Positions 8,268-16,715 of a DNA stretch of 64,000 nucleotides are shown here, in pieces. A model generated the notes under the pieces. It was not told where the DNA came from, searched no databases, and saw nothing but the letters and a program-made list of their open reading frames with translations. Made by a program: the position numbers and the translations under genes. The number at the start of each line of letters is the position of its first letter. Position 1 is the first letter of the stretch. Source of the stretch: Cellulomonas wangleii (GTDB lineage: Bacteria > Actinomycetota > Actinomycetes > Actinomycetales > Cellulomonadaceae); assembly GCF_018388445.1 (NCBI RefSeq), contig NZ_CP074405.1, forward strand, positions 3,844,001 through 3,908,000, given 5' to 3'.

Positions 8268-8551
8268 CCCCACGACGGCACCACCCCGCGGCCGACGCCG
8301 CCCGTCACCAGCGGGGGCAACGGGGCGCACTGCTGCTCCGCGCGCCGCACAGCCGCCAGCAGCCGGTCGACGTCGTCGAGCGCTGCCAGGCAGGCGCGCA
8401 CACCCGTGAGCACGGCGGTCCGCCGCGCCTCCGCGGCGTCCGCCGCCGTGCCCGTCCACGTGACGGCACCGGTCAGCGCCACCACGACCTGGGCGGACGT
8501 CAGGTGCGCCCGCACGTCCGCGAGTGCGGACTCGATGACCGTCGTCGACAT
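8264..8551 (-). CDS. Small WXG100-like protein
   Basis: Protein of 95 residues with two predicted helices separated by TWTGTAADAAEARR; the W-T-G at residues 32-34 matches the WXG turn of WXG100 proteins in position and context. Length is also right for that family. The C-terminus is Pro/Gly-rich (CAPLPPLVTGGVGRGVVPSWG). TAGCGT at 8558-8563 (minus strand) ends six bases before the ATG, fitting a leaderless start. It is translationally coupled to the lipase-like gene, a layout often seen for small chaperone-like partners of larger secreted proteins. No ESX secretion genes are in the window. The call rests on a short motif and is tentative. Confidence 0.6.
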   Translation of the reverse strand: MSTTVIESALADVRAHLTSAQVVVALTGAVTWTGTAADAAEARRTAVLTGVRACLAALDDVDRLLAAVRRAEQQCAPLPPLVTGGVGRGVVPSWG

Positions 8552-8690
8552 GCCGCGACGCTAGGGCGCGACGCAGGCGGCACCCGGGACGGGCGACAGG
8601 TCCGGGGACGGACGCGCCGTGTGCGGGAGCTGGGGTCGGGTCGCTGCCCGCCCGTGGTCCGGCGGGGCCGTCCGACGACGCGCCGCGCCC

Positions 8691-9329
8691 CTACGCGTCC
8701 GGCTGGCCCCGCCACCACGGCCGTACCGGCCGGATCATCACGGCCGCGGCCAGCCCGGCGACCGCGAGCATCCCGACCACGCGCCAGCCCCCACCCGCGG
8801 CACCCCCGGCCCCCGCCGCCGCGCCGGCGAGCAGCGCCAGCGCCTGCGCACCGACCTGCACGGCCACCGCCGCCCGCAGGTCGTCCGTGAGGACAGCCAC
8901 CTCGATCCGCCCCCGCCACCCGACCCGGGCGACGACGGCGGCGAGCCGCAGCACCACGTGCAGCGCCAGCACGAGCACCGCCAGCACCAGCGGCGACGCC
9001 GGGTCGGCCAGCAGCACCCGCACCCCCACGGCCAGCACGAGGAGCGCCGTCACCGGCACGCGCGGCACCACCGCGGGCGCGAGCGCCACCACCACCAGCA
9101 GCGTGAGCACCCAGGAGGGCACCATCCCGCCGGGCATCGTGCCCGCGACGAGCGCGGCGACCACCGCGGCCAGCGCGAGCACGGCCCGGACGGCGACGGC
9201 CGGCACGCTGGGCCCCGTCCGCACGGTGACCTCGGGCGGTTCGCCCCGCCCGCGCGGCGCGCGCGCCGTCGGGCCGATGCGGTCCAGCACCCACGCCCCG
9301 AACCCCTCGGAGCCGAACCGCGCGCTCAC
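8691..9329 (-). CDS. Membrane protein, last gene of the moxR-DUF58 operon
   Basis: Protein of 212 residues with about four hydrophobic segments between residues 45 and 205, a soluble N-terminus (FGAWVLDRIGPTARAPRGRGEPP) and a basic end (RPVRPWWRGQPDA). The GTG at 9329 overlaps the DUF58 stop (GTGA 9326-9329), so it is co-translated with it. I do not recognise a named family. Its place in this conserved operon suggests it works with the DUF58 and DUF4129 proteins at the membrane. It is followed by 139 bases with no visible gene. Confidence 0.75.
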   Translation of the reverse strand: MSARFGSEGFGAWVLDRIGPTARAPRGRGEPPEVTVRTGPSVPAVAVRAVLALAAVVAALVAGTMPGGMVPSWVLTLLVVVALAPAVVPRVPVTALLVLAVGVRVLLADPASPLVLAVLVLALHVVLRLAAVVARVGWRGRIEVAVLTDDLRAAVAVQVGAQALALLAGAAAGAGGAAGGGWRVVGMLAVAGLAAAVMIRPVRPWWRGQPDA

Positions 9330-10705
9330 CGCGCCACCCCCGCCCCGGCGCGCCGCTGCGCACGGCGGGCCAGCACCCGCAGCGCGACCGCGGGCTCGTC
9401 GCGCCACGTCACCAGCTCGACGTCCTGGTCGGCCAGCTCGGCCATCCGGTCCTCGCGGGTCAGCGTCATCATCCGCAACGCGAGGCGCTCGCGGTCGTAC
9501 AGGCCCGACGCCCGCAGGCGCGGCAGCACGTCGACGGCGACCACGCGGTGCCCGGCGGTCCGCCAGCGGGCCGCGACGGCTGCCGACTCGTCGTCCAGGA
9601 AGGTGGAGAACACCACGACGAGGGCACCCGACGGCAGCCGCGGCGGCCGCAGCCGTGCAGACGGCTCCCCCTCGGGTGCCGTCAGCGCCAGCGAGTGCCG
9701 GATGCGGTCGAGCTGTCGGCGCCCACCGCCGGGGGGCACGGGGCGGCGGCGCACGCCCAGGTCGTCGAGGCCGACACGGTCGCCTGCGGCCAGGTACGCG
9801 CGGGCCAGCGACGCGGCGGCCTGCCGTGCGCGGTCCAGCGACGTCGCGTCCTGCGGGCGGGGGGCGACCGACCCGCGCCACGTGCGCGGGTCGGGGCCGA
9901 CGTCGTCGCGGGAGTCGACGACCAGCACCACGACGGCCTCGGCCTGCGCGTGCTCGCGGCGCACGTACAGCTCGCGCAGGTCGGGCGAGCGGCGGGCGGT
10001 CACACGCCAGTCGATGCGGCGCAGCCGGTCGCCGGGCGCCCACGGGTGGACGTCGCGCAGACCGCCGCCCTCCCCGGGGCGGCGCGACTCGTGCGGGCCG
10101 GTGAGCCCGCGCAGCCGGCTCGGCAGCGGCAGGTCCAGCAGCGGGGTCGTCGCGGGGAGCACCACGGTGCTGCGCGTGACCGGCGGGGTCGGCTCGGCGA
10201 CCGACGCCCCGTCGGGCCCGACGCCCTGCACGACCGCGGTGGCGACCTCCTGCGGCCCGGTGCGCACGGTGCGGGCCACCACGGGCAGCCGGCGCTCGTC
10301 CGCCAGGCGCACCAGCACCTCGGTGCCGGGCCGGCCCTGACGCGTCGTGGTGACGGCGGCCCACCGCGCCGGGCCCTCGAGGCACAGGGTGGCGTGCAGC
10401 CCGCCCCCACCGCCGCGCGCGTCGGGGTCGTCGTCGACGTCGCCCGCCTCGAGCCGCGCCCGCAGGGGGCCGGCGGGCCGTCCGTGCAGCGCCCGCGCGG
10501 CCAGCACCAGCGGCGCGACGCCCAGCACCGCGGCGTCCGGGCGCCCCGCGAGGACCCCCAGCAGCAGCACGACGAGGCACGCGGCCGACGCCCACGTCGC
10601 GGCGCGCACGGGCGTCCACCGCCCCGTCGCGGCGGGGGCCGGGGGCGGCTCCGGGTCCTGCCCCCACGTGGGTGGGCGCGCGGGGGGCGGCTCGGGCAGG
10701 CTCAC
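9326..10705 (-). CDS. DUF58 domain protein
   Basis: Protein of 459 residues with a Pro-rich N-terminus, two membrane segments at about 36-72, and the DUF58 core around residues 215-300. The core is marked by LRDVHPWAPGDRLRRIDWRVTARR and the VRREHAQAEAVVVLVVDSRDD stretch, with a von Willebrand A-like fold predicted for the family. DUF58 proteins are the usual partners of MoxR ATPases and are thought to act in assembly or maturation of envelope-associated proteins. The GTG at 10705 overlaps the moxR stop by four bases. Assignment is firm; the substrate is unknown. Confidence 0.88.
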   Translation of the reverse strand: MSLPEPPPARPPTWGQDPEPPPAPAATGRWTPVRAATWASAACLVVLLLGVLAGRPDAAVLGVAPLVLAARALHGRPAGPLRARLEAGDVDDDPDARGGGGGLHATLCLEGPARWAAVTTTRQGRPGTEVLVRLADERRLPVVARTVRTGPQEVATAVVQGVGPDGASVAEPTPPVTRSTVVLPATTPLLDLPLPSRLRGLTGPHESRRPGEGGGLRDVHPWAPGDRLRRIDWRVTARRSPDLRELYVRREHAQAEAVVVLVVDSRDDVGPDPRTWRGSVAPRPQDATSLDRARQAAASLARAYLAAGDRVGLDDLGVRRRPVPPGGGRRQLDRIRHSLALTAPEGEPSARLRPPRLPSGALVVVFSTFLDDESAAVAARWRTAGHRVVAVDVLPRLRASGLYDRERLALRMMTLTREDRMAELADQDVELVTWRDEPAVALRVLARRAQRRAGAGVAR

Positions 10706-11682
10706 GCGCGGCGGGCGGTCGTCGGCACCGCGACCTGCGCGAGCACCTCCTGCACCACCGTGTCGGGGGCCAGGCCCGCGGCCCACGCCTGCGGCGTGAG
10801 GGACAGCCGGTGGGCCAGCGCCGCCGCGGCGACCTCCTTGACGTCCTCGGGCGTGACGTGGTCGCGGCCGTCGAGCACCGCGAGCGCGCGTGCCACCAGC
10901 ACCAGCGCCTGCGACCCGCGCGGCGACGCCCCGACCTCGACCGCGCGGTGCGTGCGCGTCGCGGCGGCCAGGTCCACGCAGTACGCGAGCACGTCGGGGT
11001 CCACGGCGACGGCCTCGACGCCTGCCTGCATGGCCAGCAGCGTCGCGACGTCGACGACCTGCCGCACCGACGCGCCCTCCTGCCGCCGTGCCAGGCGCCG
11101 GGCCAGCACGTCGACCTCGGCGTCCCGGTCGGGGTACCCGACGGCCAGGCGCACCATGAACCGGTCGAGCTGCGCCTCCGGCAGCGGGTACGTGCCCTCG
11201 TACTCGACGGGGTTGGAGGTGGCGACCACGTGGAACGGCGCGGGCAGCACGTGCGTGGTCCCGTCGACGCTCACCTGCCGCTCCGCCATGGCCTCCAGCA
11301 GCGCGGACTGCGTCTTGGGGGCGGTGCGGTTGATCTCGTCGGCCAGCAGCAGCCCGGCGAAGACGGGACCGGGACGGAACGTGAACTCGGACGTCGCGGG
11401 GTCGTACACCGACGAGCCCGTGACGTCCGACGGCAGCAGGTCCGGCGTGCACTGGATGCGGCGGAAGTCCAGGCCGAGCGCGGTCGCCAGGCTGCGCGCC
11501 GCCAGGGTCTTGCCCAGGCCGGGCACGTCCTCGAACAGCACGTGCCCGCCGGCGAGCACCGCGGCGAGCGCCACGCGCAGCGGCCCGCCCATCCCGACGA
11601 CGGCGGTGGCGACCTCGTCGAGCACGGCACGGCCGCTGCGGGCGACGTCGGCGACGGGCAGCGGCGCGGGGGTCGGCGTCAT
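10702..11682 (-). CDS. MoxR family AAA+ ATPase
   Basis: ATPase of 326 residues. Walker A is EDVPGLGKT (residues 51-59), Walker B is LLADEINR (112-119), and sensor-1 lies in VVATSNPVEYEGTYPLPEAQLDRF. The C-terminal helical lid carries PRGSQALVLVARALA. MoxR proteins act as chaperones with von Willebrand A-like partners, represented here by the DUF58 protein directly downstream. The start overlaps the preceding stop (ATGA 11679-11682). It is the central gene of a five-gene coupled operon running from 13012 to 8691. Confidence 0.95.
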   Translation of the reverse strand: MTPTPAPLPVADVARSGRAVLDEVATAVVGMGGPLRVALAAVLAGGHVLFEDVPGLGKTLAARSLATALGLDFRRIQCTPDLLPSDVTGSSVYDPATSEFTFRPGPVFAGLLLADEINRTAPKTQSALLEAMAERQVSVDGTTHVLPAPFHVVATSNPVEYEGTYPLPEAQLDRFMVRLAVGYPDRDAEVDVLARRLARRQEGASVRQVVDVATLLAMQAGVEAVAVDPDVLAYCVDLAAATRTHRAVEVGASPRGSQALVLVARALAVLDGRDHVTPEDVKEVAAAALAHRLSLTPQAWAAGLAPDTVVQEVLAQVAVPTTARRA

Positions 11683-12245
11683 CGGGGGCTCCTCGGGTCG
11701 GGGTCGTGCCGCGCGTCGGCGGCCGGGGGGTCGTGGGGGGCGGCCGTGCGCGACCGGCTGGCACCGAGCCGCTCGAGCACACCGAGCGTGTGCGTCAGGT
11801 CCCCGACGGTCGGGGTCGGGTGGCCCCGCCGGGCGAGGGTCCCGTAGGCGCGTCGGCCCAGCAGCCCGGTCAGCGCGTCGGCCTGCCGGTCGTCCGTCAG
11901 GTCCAGCCCGTGGCGTGCGACGCGGCGCGCGCCGGCGGCGCGCAGCGGGCGCAGGGCGCGCTCGGTCACGCGGCCGTCCCGCCCGACCATCGACCAGGCC
12001 ACGTCGAGGACCTCGCCGCGCCCGCCGTCGCGCGCGGCCTGCACGCGGCGGGCCGGACGCGGCTCGGGCAGCGAGTCGACCCGTTGCAGCACTGCCGTCA
12101 GGGTCGCGGCCGCCAGGCCGAGCACCAGCGCGGACGACGTCCTCATGCCCAGCGCCCACGCCAGCGCGGCGACGGCGGCGCCGACGGCGAGCGGTCGCCA
12201 GCCCGCGTCCCACACCGCCCGGACCAGCCGGCGCAGGGCGGTCAC
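11679..12245 (-). CDS. Membrane-anchored protein of unknown function in the moxR operon
   Basis: Protein of 188 residues with two adjacent membrane segments at about 15-52 (PLAVGAAVAALAWALGM and SALVLGLAAATLTAVL). A basic soluble region follows with HGLDLTDDRQADALTGLLGRRAYGTL, then a Pro/His/Asp-rich tail. I do not recognise a family. Both ends overlap neighbouring genes by four bases (DUF4129 upstream, moxR downstream), so it is almost certainly a real co-translated member of the operon. Confidence 0.75.
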   Translation of the reverse strand: MTALRRLVRAVWDAGWRPLAVGAAVAALAWALGMRTSSALVLGLAAATLTAVLQRVDSLPEPRPARRVQAARDGGRGEVLDVAWSMVGRDGRVTERALRPLRAAGARRVARHGLDLTDDRQADALTGLLGRRAYGTLARRGHPTPTVGDLTHTLGVLERLGASRSRTAAPHDPPAADARHDPDPRSPR

Positions 12246-13012
12246 GGGGCCGACCCCCGGTCCACCGTGTCCTCGCGACCGGCACCGTCCTCACGACCGG
12301 CACCGTCCTCACGCGGGACCAGCCCCTGCCCCACGACCGTCAGCAGGTCGCGGGCGCGCCGCACGTCGTCCGCGTCGACGCCGTGCGTGCCGTACCGCGC
12401 GGACAGGTACAGCCGCAGCAGCGCGCGCGTGGCCGTGGGGTCGGCGCGGGTGGCGCCGAGCACGCGCACGGTCAGCTCACCGGCCGTCTCCGCCGGGTCG
12501 CGGACCACGCCGGTGCGGGCCGCGGCGGTCTCCACCGCCACCCACGCGCCGATCACGGCGTCCCCGGGCGGCACGTCGTCCTCCAGGGCGCGGCTCGCCA
12601 CGCGCACCCCCTCGCGCAGGGCGGCCACGGCGGTGTCGCTGAGCTCGTCGTCCGTCTCGTCGCCGGCGGGCACGTCGTCCTCGTCGTCGGCCGGTCGGTC
12701 CAGGCGCCAGCCGCGCACCAGGTACCGCAGCACCAGCAGCACCACGACGGCGCCGGCGAGCGCGGCGAGGACCTGCACCGCGCGGACGATCCAGTCGGCC
12801 CACTCGAACGCCGGGGCCAGGTCGTCGAGGTCCAGGGGCCTCGGCGGGGGCGAGGAGGTCACCATCTCGATGGACGGCGTGTCGGTGGGCACCGGCGCCT
12901 CGCCGCCGCGACCCTCCAACGACAGCGGCCCGCTGACCGCGGCCGCGAGCACCGCCAGCACCACCAGCAGGGCGGACAGCGCCGTCACCGCAGCGGTGGA
13001 GCGGGTCGGCAC
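12242..13012 (-). CDS. DUF4129 domain protein, first gene of the moxR operon
   Basis: Protein of 256 residues. An N-terminal hydrophobic segment (about 8-27) and a second at about 62-85 flank a short extracytoplasmic loop rich in Pro and Asp. The DUF4129 region lies near the C-terminus: ETAGELTVRVL followed by LYLSARYGTHGVDADDVRRARDLL. The end repeats GREDGA, from a 15-bp tandem duplication at about 12275-12315. The GTG at 13012 is chosen because GGAGGT precedes it by 5 bases. A TAGCCT box on the minus strand at about 13063-13068 is a likely -10 element for the operon. Confidence 0.82.
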   Translation of the reverse strand: MPTRSTAAVTALSALLVVLAVLAAAVSGPLSLEGRGGEAPVPTDTPSIEMVTSSPPPRPLDLDDLAPAFEWADWIVRAVQVLAALAGAVVVLLVLRYLVRGWRLDRPADDEDDVPAGDETDDELSDTAVAALREGVRVASRALEDDVPPGDAVIGAWVAVETAAARTGVVRDPAETAGELTVRVLGATRADPTATRALLRLYLSARYGTHGVDADDVRRARDLLTVVGQGLVPREDGAGREDGAGREDTVDRGSAP

Positions 13013-13119
13013 CGAGGACCTCCGGGGGTGGGGGTGCCGTCCGACGGTGGACGGCCCGGTCAGGCTAGCCGGTGGCCGTCCCCCGGAGCAGGACCCCGGC
13101 GGCCGCGTCGGCGCGCACG

Positions 13120-14151
13120 TCACCAGCGGTTGTGCACGTCCTCGGCCCACCCGACGACGTCGCGCACCGGCACCCACGCGCCCGTCCCGTCGCGCACCCG
13201 CCCGGACCAGTGGCCGAAGCACTGGTGGGTGCGGGACGCGAAGACCGCCAGGTCGGTGACGGACTCCTTGAGGTGGAACGGGGTGAGCGTGAGCTCGACG
13301 TCCGTGCCGGTCACGCGCCAGGGCGCGAGCCAGTCCTCGGGGTCGTAGTCCCACACGAGCTCCTCGCTGATCTTCGTCAGCCGCCCGTCGACGAGGAACG
13401 CGTTCTCGACCGACCCCGTCCCGTCGGTCCAGCGTCCGCCGACCTGCACCCCGACGACGCGCCCGTCGGTGACCCCCGACCCGGCGCCCCAGTTCCACCG
13501 CACGTCGTACGGCCAGCGGCCGCGACCGTGGTCGAGGGTCGCCCAGGACTCGCCCGCGGGCACGTCGGACACGACCCCGTCCACCCGCACCGTGCCCGTG
13601 GCGGGGCGGGCGACGTCCTTGACCGTGTACTGGAACAGGGTGTCGGACCAGGGCACGACGACTCCCAGGGACTCGTGCCCCGCGGGCCGGTGGGCGACGA
13701 CGTCGACGCGCACCCGCGGGCCGACCGCGCGCAGCCGGGTGCCGCCGACCACCTCGTCGATCGCGATCCTGACCTGGCGGGTGCTGGTGCGGACCGTCCC
13801 GCCTCCGAGCGTGCCGGGCAGCCGCACGGAGCCGGTGAGCGCGCCGATCGCGTCGTGCGAGACCGCGGTGCCCGTCCGGCGGTCCAGCACCCAGATGCCG
13901 TGGACGGCGGCGTAGTCGATCGCGGAGGTCACGAGCGCGACGACGTGCGTCGGGGTGGTGACCGCCCAGTACTCCCACCGCTTGTTGCGTCCGAACCCGC
14001 GCAGCCCACGTCCGATGCCGTCGGTGGTGACGAGGGGCGTGCGCGTCCAGCCGACGGCGTCGGGGTTGAGCCGGCCGTCGGGCAGCGTGAGGCTGACGGG
14101 CGCGGTGATCTCGCGCTCGGGGACCGCGAGCGGGCCGGGGCGTCGTTGCAC
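13120..14151 (-). CDS. DUF2804 domain protein
   Basis: Protein of 343 residues matching the DUF2804 family across its length: an N-terminal ITAPVSLTLPDGRLNPDAVGW, KRWEYWAVTTP near residue 60, and the C-terminal WDYDPEDWLAPWRVTG and HQCFGHWSGRV. The family is predicted to be beta-rich and has no known activity. No signal peptide is seen. TACAGT (minus strand, 14158-14163) sits six bases before the GTG at 14151, and there is no Shine-Dalgarno sequence, so a leaderless start is likely. It is transcribed alone, divergent from the methyltransferase gene. Confidence 0.85.
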   Translation of the reverse strand: MQRRPGPLAVPEREITAPVSLTLPDGRLNPDAVGWTRTPLVTTDGIGRGLRGFGRNKRWEYWAVTTPTHVVALVTSAIDYAAVHGIWVLDRRTGTAVSHDAIGALTGSVRLPGTLGGGTVRTSTRQVRIAIDEVVGGTRLRAVGPRVRVDVVAHRPAGHESLGVVVPWSDTLFQYTVKDVARPATGTVRVDGVVSDVPAGESWATLDHGRGRWPYDVRWNWGAGSGVTDGRVVGVQVGGRWTDGTGSVENAFLVDGRLTKISEELVWDYDPEDWLAPWRVTGTDVELTLTPFHLKESVTDLAVFASRTHQCFGHWSGRVRDGTGAWVPVRDVVGWAEDVHNRW

Positions 14152-14328
14152 GGCTGGACTGTAGCCACGCCGGGCGGGCTGCCCGAGGAGCGCGGTGGGC
14201 GCCGCGCCGTGGCGATCGCACCGGCTCGCCCGTCCGGCTGCCTCGGCGTCGGGCCCCTCCCGCCGCCGCCTCCCAGCCCTGGGGCCCGCGTCCGGGCCGG
14301 CACAGCCACCGTTGCTAGCCTCGGCCCG

Positions 14329-15474
14329 GTGCCCGAGCTGAACGACGTCCTCGACGACCTGCGCCGCCACCCCGACCTCGAGGCGCCGAACCTCTACGCG
14401 GTCGACGCGACGGACCGGCTGGTCCTCGACGAGGCCGCGCCGTTGCTCGCGGACGCGCCCGCCGGCACGGTCGTCGTCGTCGGGGACCGGTACGGCGCGC
14501 TGACGCTCGGCGCGATCGCCCGCCACCGCGTCACCGGGGTCCGCACGCACCAGGACCGCCTGACGGGCGAGCGCGCGCTGCAGGAGAACGCCGAGCGCCT
14601 GGGCGTCGACGGGTTCACGTCGCACGGGCTCACCGCCGACCTGGTGGCGGGCGCCCGCGTCGTGCTCCTGCAGCTGCCGCGGTCCCTCGACGAGCTCGAC
14701 GAGGTCGCCGCGCTGGTCGCGGAGCACGCGGACCCGGCGGTCGTCGTCGTCGCTGGCGGGCGGGTCAAGCACATGACGACCGCGATGAACGACGTCCTCG
14801 ACCGGCACCTGGCCGTCGTCGAGGCGCGGCTCGCGCGGCAGAAGTCACGGGCCCTGGTCGCGTCGTCCCCGCGCCCCGCGGCCGAGCGCCCGACGCGGCG
14901 CTGGCCCGAGCGCGCGACGCACGCGTGGGCCGGGCACGACGACCTCGTGGTGTGCGCGCACGGCGGCGCGTTCGCCGGCACGAGCATCGACATCGGGACG
15001 CGGGCACTGCTCACCCACCTCGACGAGGTCCCGCAGACGACGGGCACGGCGGTCGACCTCGGCTGCGGCACGGGCGTGCTCGCCGTCGCGCTCGCGCGGC
15101 TGCGGCCCGGCATCGACGTGATCGCGACGGACGAGTCCGCGACCGCGGTCGCGTCGGCCCTCGCCACGGTCGACGCGAACGGTGTCGCCGACCGGGTGCG
15201 GGTCACCAGGGCGCTCGGTACCGAGGGCATCCCCGACGCGAGCGTCGACCTCGTGCTGCTCAACCCGCCGTTCCACGTCGGCGCCACCATCGCCCCGGCG
15301 ATCGCCCGCACCCTGTTCGCCGACGCCGCGCGCGTGCTGCGCCCCGGCGGGCAGCTGTGGGCGGTGTGGAACTCGCACCTGCGCTACCGGCCGACCCTCG
15401 AGCAGGTCGTCGGGCCGACGCGGCAGGTGGGCCGGGACCCGAAGTTCACGGTGACGGTGTCGACGCGACGCTGA
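14329..15474 (+). CDS. RlmG/RsmC-like class I methyltransferase
   Basis: SAM-dependent methyltransferase of 381 residues with the two-domain layout of the rRNA guanine-N2 methyltransferases. The N-terminal half is a degenerate Rossmann domain (GTVVVVGDRYGALTLGAI). The C-terminal catalytic domain has the SAM loop DLGCGTGVLAVAL (from about 243) and the amino-methylating motif NPPF (N312). The substrate is probably a guanine in 16S or 23S rRNA; which one cannot be told from here. TAGCCT at 14316-14321 ends seven bases before the GTG start, a leaderless arrangement. It is convergent with the leucine-rich-repeat gene. Confidence 0.87.
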   Translation: MPELNDVLDDLRRHPDLEAPNLYAVDATDRLVLDEAAPLLADAPAGTVVVVGDRYGALTLGAIARHRVTGVRTHQDRLTGERALQENAERLGVDGFTSHGLTADLVAGARVVLLQLPRSLDELDEVAALVAEHADPAVVVVAGGRVKHMTTAMNDVLDRHLAVVEARLARQKSRALVASSPRPAAERPTRRWPERATHAWAGHDDLVVCAHGGAFAGTSIDIGTRALLTHLDEVPQTTGTAVDLGCGTGVLAVALARLRPGIDVIATDESATAVASALATVDANGVADRVRVTRALGTEGIPDASVDLVLLNPPFHVGATIAPAIARTLFADAARVLRPGGQLWAVWNSHLRYRPTLEQVVGPTRQVGRDPKFTVTVSTRR

Positions 15475-15640
15475 CCCACCCGGCGGACGGGCGTATCACG
15501 CCGTCCACCTCGGTATGCGGTGCCGTCCACAGATCCACCGTGCGGCGAAGCCCCTCGCCGTGGACGATCGCATCCATCGTCGACGGAGCCGTCCGACGAC
15601 CACGGCCCGACCACGTCACGGACAGAGCCACGACTCCCGG

Positions 15641-16420
15641 TCAGCCCCGGCTGACCCCGTCCATGACCACCTTCTCCAGTCCTGCCAGTGCATCGGCCGC
15701 GTCGCCACGCAGCGGCTGACCGTGCCCCGGGAGCCGGATCACCCGCAGCGCGCGGGCCGCGGCCAGCGGCCCCAGGTCGAGCGGCGACCGCCCGGCGACC
15801 GTCCCGTGCGGCAGGACCGCCAGCTCCTCGAGCGCCGGAAGCGCCTGAACGCCCTCGAGCGAGACGAGGCACGCGTCATCGACCCACAGCTCACGGAGCG
15901 CATCCAGCCCGCACGCGGGCCGCAGATCGAACGCCTGGTCCCGAACCGACCGGTCGGCCTCCACCCGCGCGACCCGGAGACGAGGGAGGTGGCACAGCAA
16001 CGCGATCGACAGCGTGCGTACGCGGGACAGGTGCACCGTGGTCAGGTGCGCAGCATCCCGCAAGGGCCCCGTGACGTGACCCTCGTCGGCGGCCAGGTGC
16101 TCGAGTCGCAGCAGGTCACCGGACCGGACCGGCTCACGCAGAGACGCCCCGCTGGTGACGTCGAGACTCCGCAGACGTCCCAGCGTCCTGGCCGGCAGCC
16201 TGGGCACAGGGCGCCGCGAGTCGATCGTCAGCACGTCGAGGGACAGCCCGTCGAGCCACTCGAGGCTGTCACCCGTCGTCCTCTCGTCGAGGTCGATGCC
16301 TCGCACGCCGCTGCTGACAAGACGTGCCAGGTCGTCGTCGGTCGGGACTCGGCCGGGGCGCGCGCACCTGATCTTCTCGGCACCAGCCGCGAACACCACC
16401 TTGCGCGTCTCGTATCTCAT
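15641..16420 (-). CDS. Leucine-rich-repeat protein of unknown function
   Basis: Protein of 259 residues made largely of irregular 20-24 residue leucine-rich units, for example LPARTLGRLRSLDVTSG, GDLLRLEHLAADEG, AAHLTTVHLSRVRTLSI, CGLDALRELWVDDACL and LPALEELAVLPHG. The N-terminus (MRYETRKVVFAAGAEKIRC) has no signal peptide, so a cytoplasmic location is likely. GAAGGT precedes the ATG. A GGTCAGCC-CC-GGCTGACC hairpin (15639-15656) overlaps the stop codon and could end transcription. LRR proteins of this kind sometimes serve as immunity or binding proteins, but no toxin gene is adjacent. Function is not recognised. Confidence 0.72.
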   Translation of the reverse strand: MRYETRKVVFAAGAEKIRCARPGRVPTDDDLARLVSSGVRGIDLDERTTGDSLEWLDGLSLDVLTIDSRRPVPRLPARTLGRLRSLDVTSGASLREPVRSGDLLRLEHLAADEGHVTGPLRDAAHLTTVHLSRVRTLSIALLCHLPRLRVARVEADRSVRDQAFDLRPACGLDALRELWVDDACLVSLEGVQALPALEELAVLPHGTVAGRSPLDLGPLAAARALRVIRLPGHGQPLRGDAADALAGLEKVVMDGVSRG

Positions 16421-16715
16421 CGTGCGGACCTTCTGATCTCGACCCTCCGGTTCAGCAGTCGTGGCCCGATGCGAGCACTCCTCGCGCGGATCGGCTTGTC
16501 CTCGTTGCGCATCTGCTGCGCACGCGTCCCGACTCGTCGCGCGCCTCGACCGTAGCCGCGTCGAGCGCGAGCCACCGCTCGTCACCGGCGGGTCCCCGCG
16601 CGGGCGGGGCGTGGCCGGAAGAGCGCGACGAGCCGACCCGGTCACCCGTCCGGCGCGTCCGTACGCCCCGCGGACGCCCGCACGTCGGCACCGTCGCCTC
16701 TGAAACACTGAGCGC
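16421..16715. other. Intergenic region between LRR protein and purB
   Basis: A 295-base divergent gap. The only element I can name is AACACT at 16704-16709, six bases before the purB ATG, a candidate -10 box for a leaderless purB transcript. No reading frame in the gap looks like a protein. Confidence 0.5.

Noticed and set aside
12242-14221. Single very long frame joining the DUF4129 gene to upstream sequence
   Set aside because: The upstream part is the antisense-like Arg-rich shadow of the DUF2804 gene. A GTG with a good ribosome site at 13012 defines the real start.
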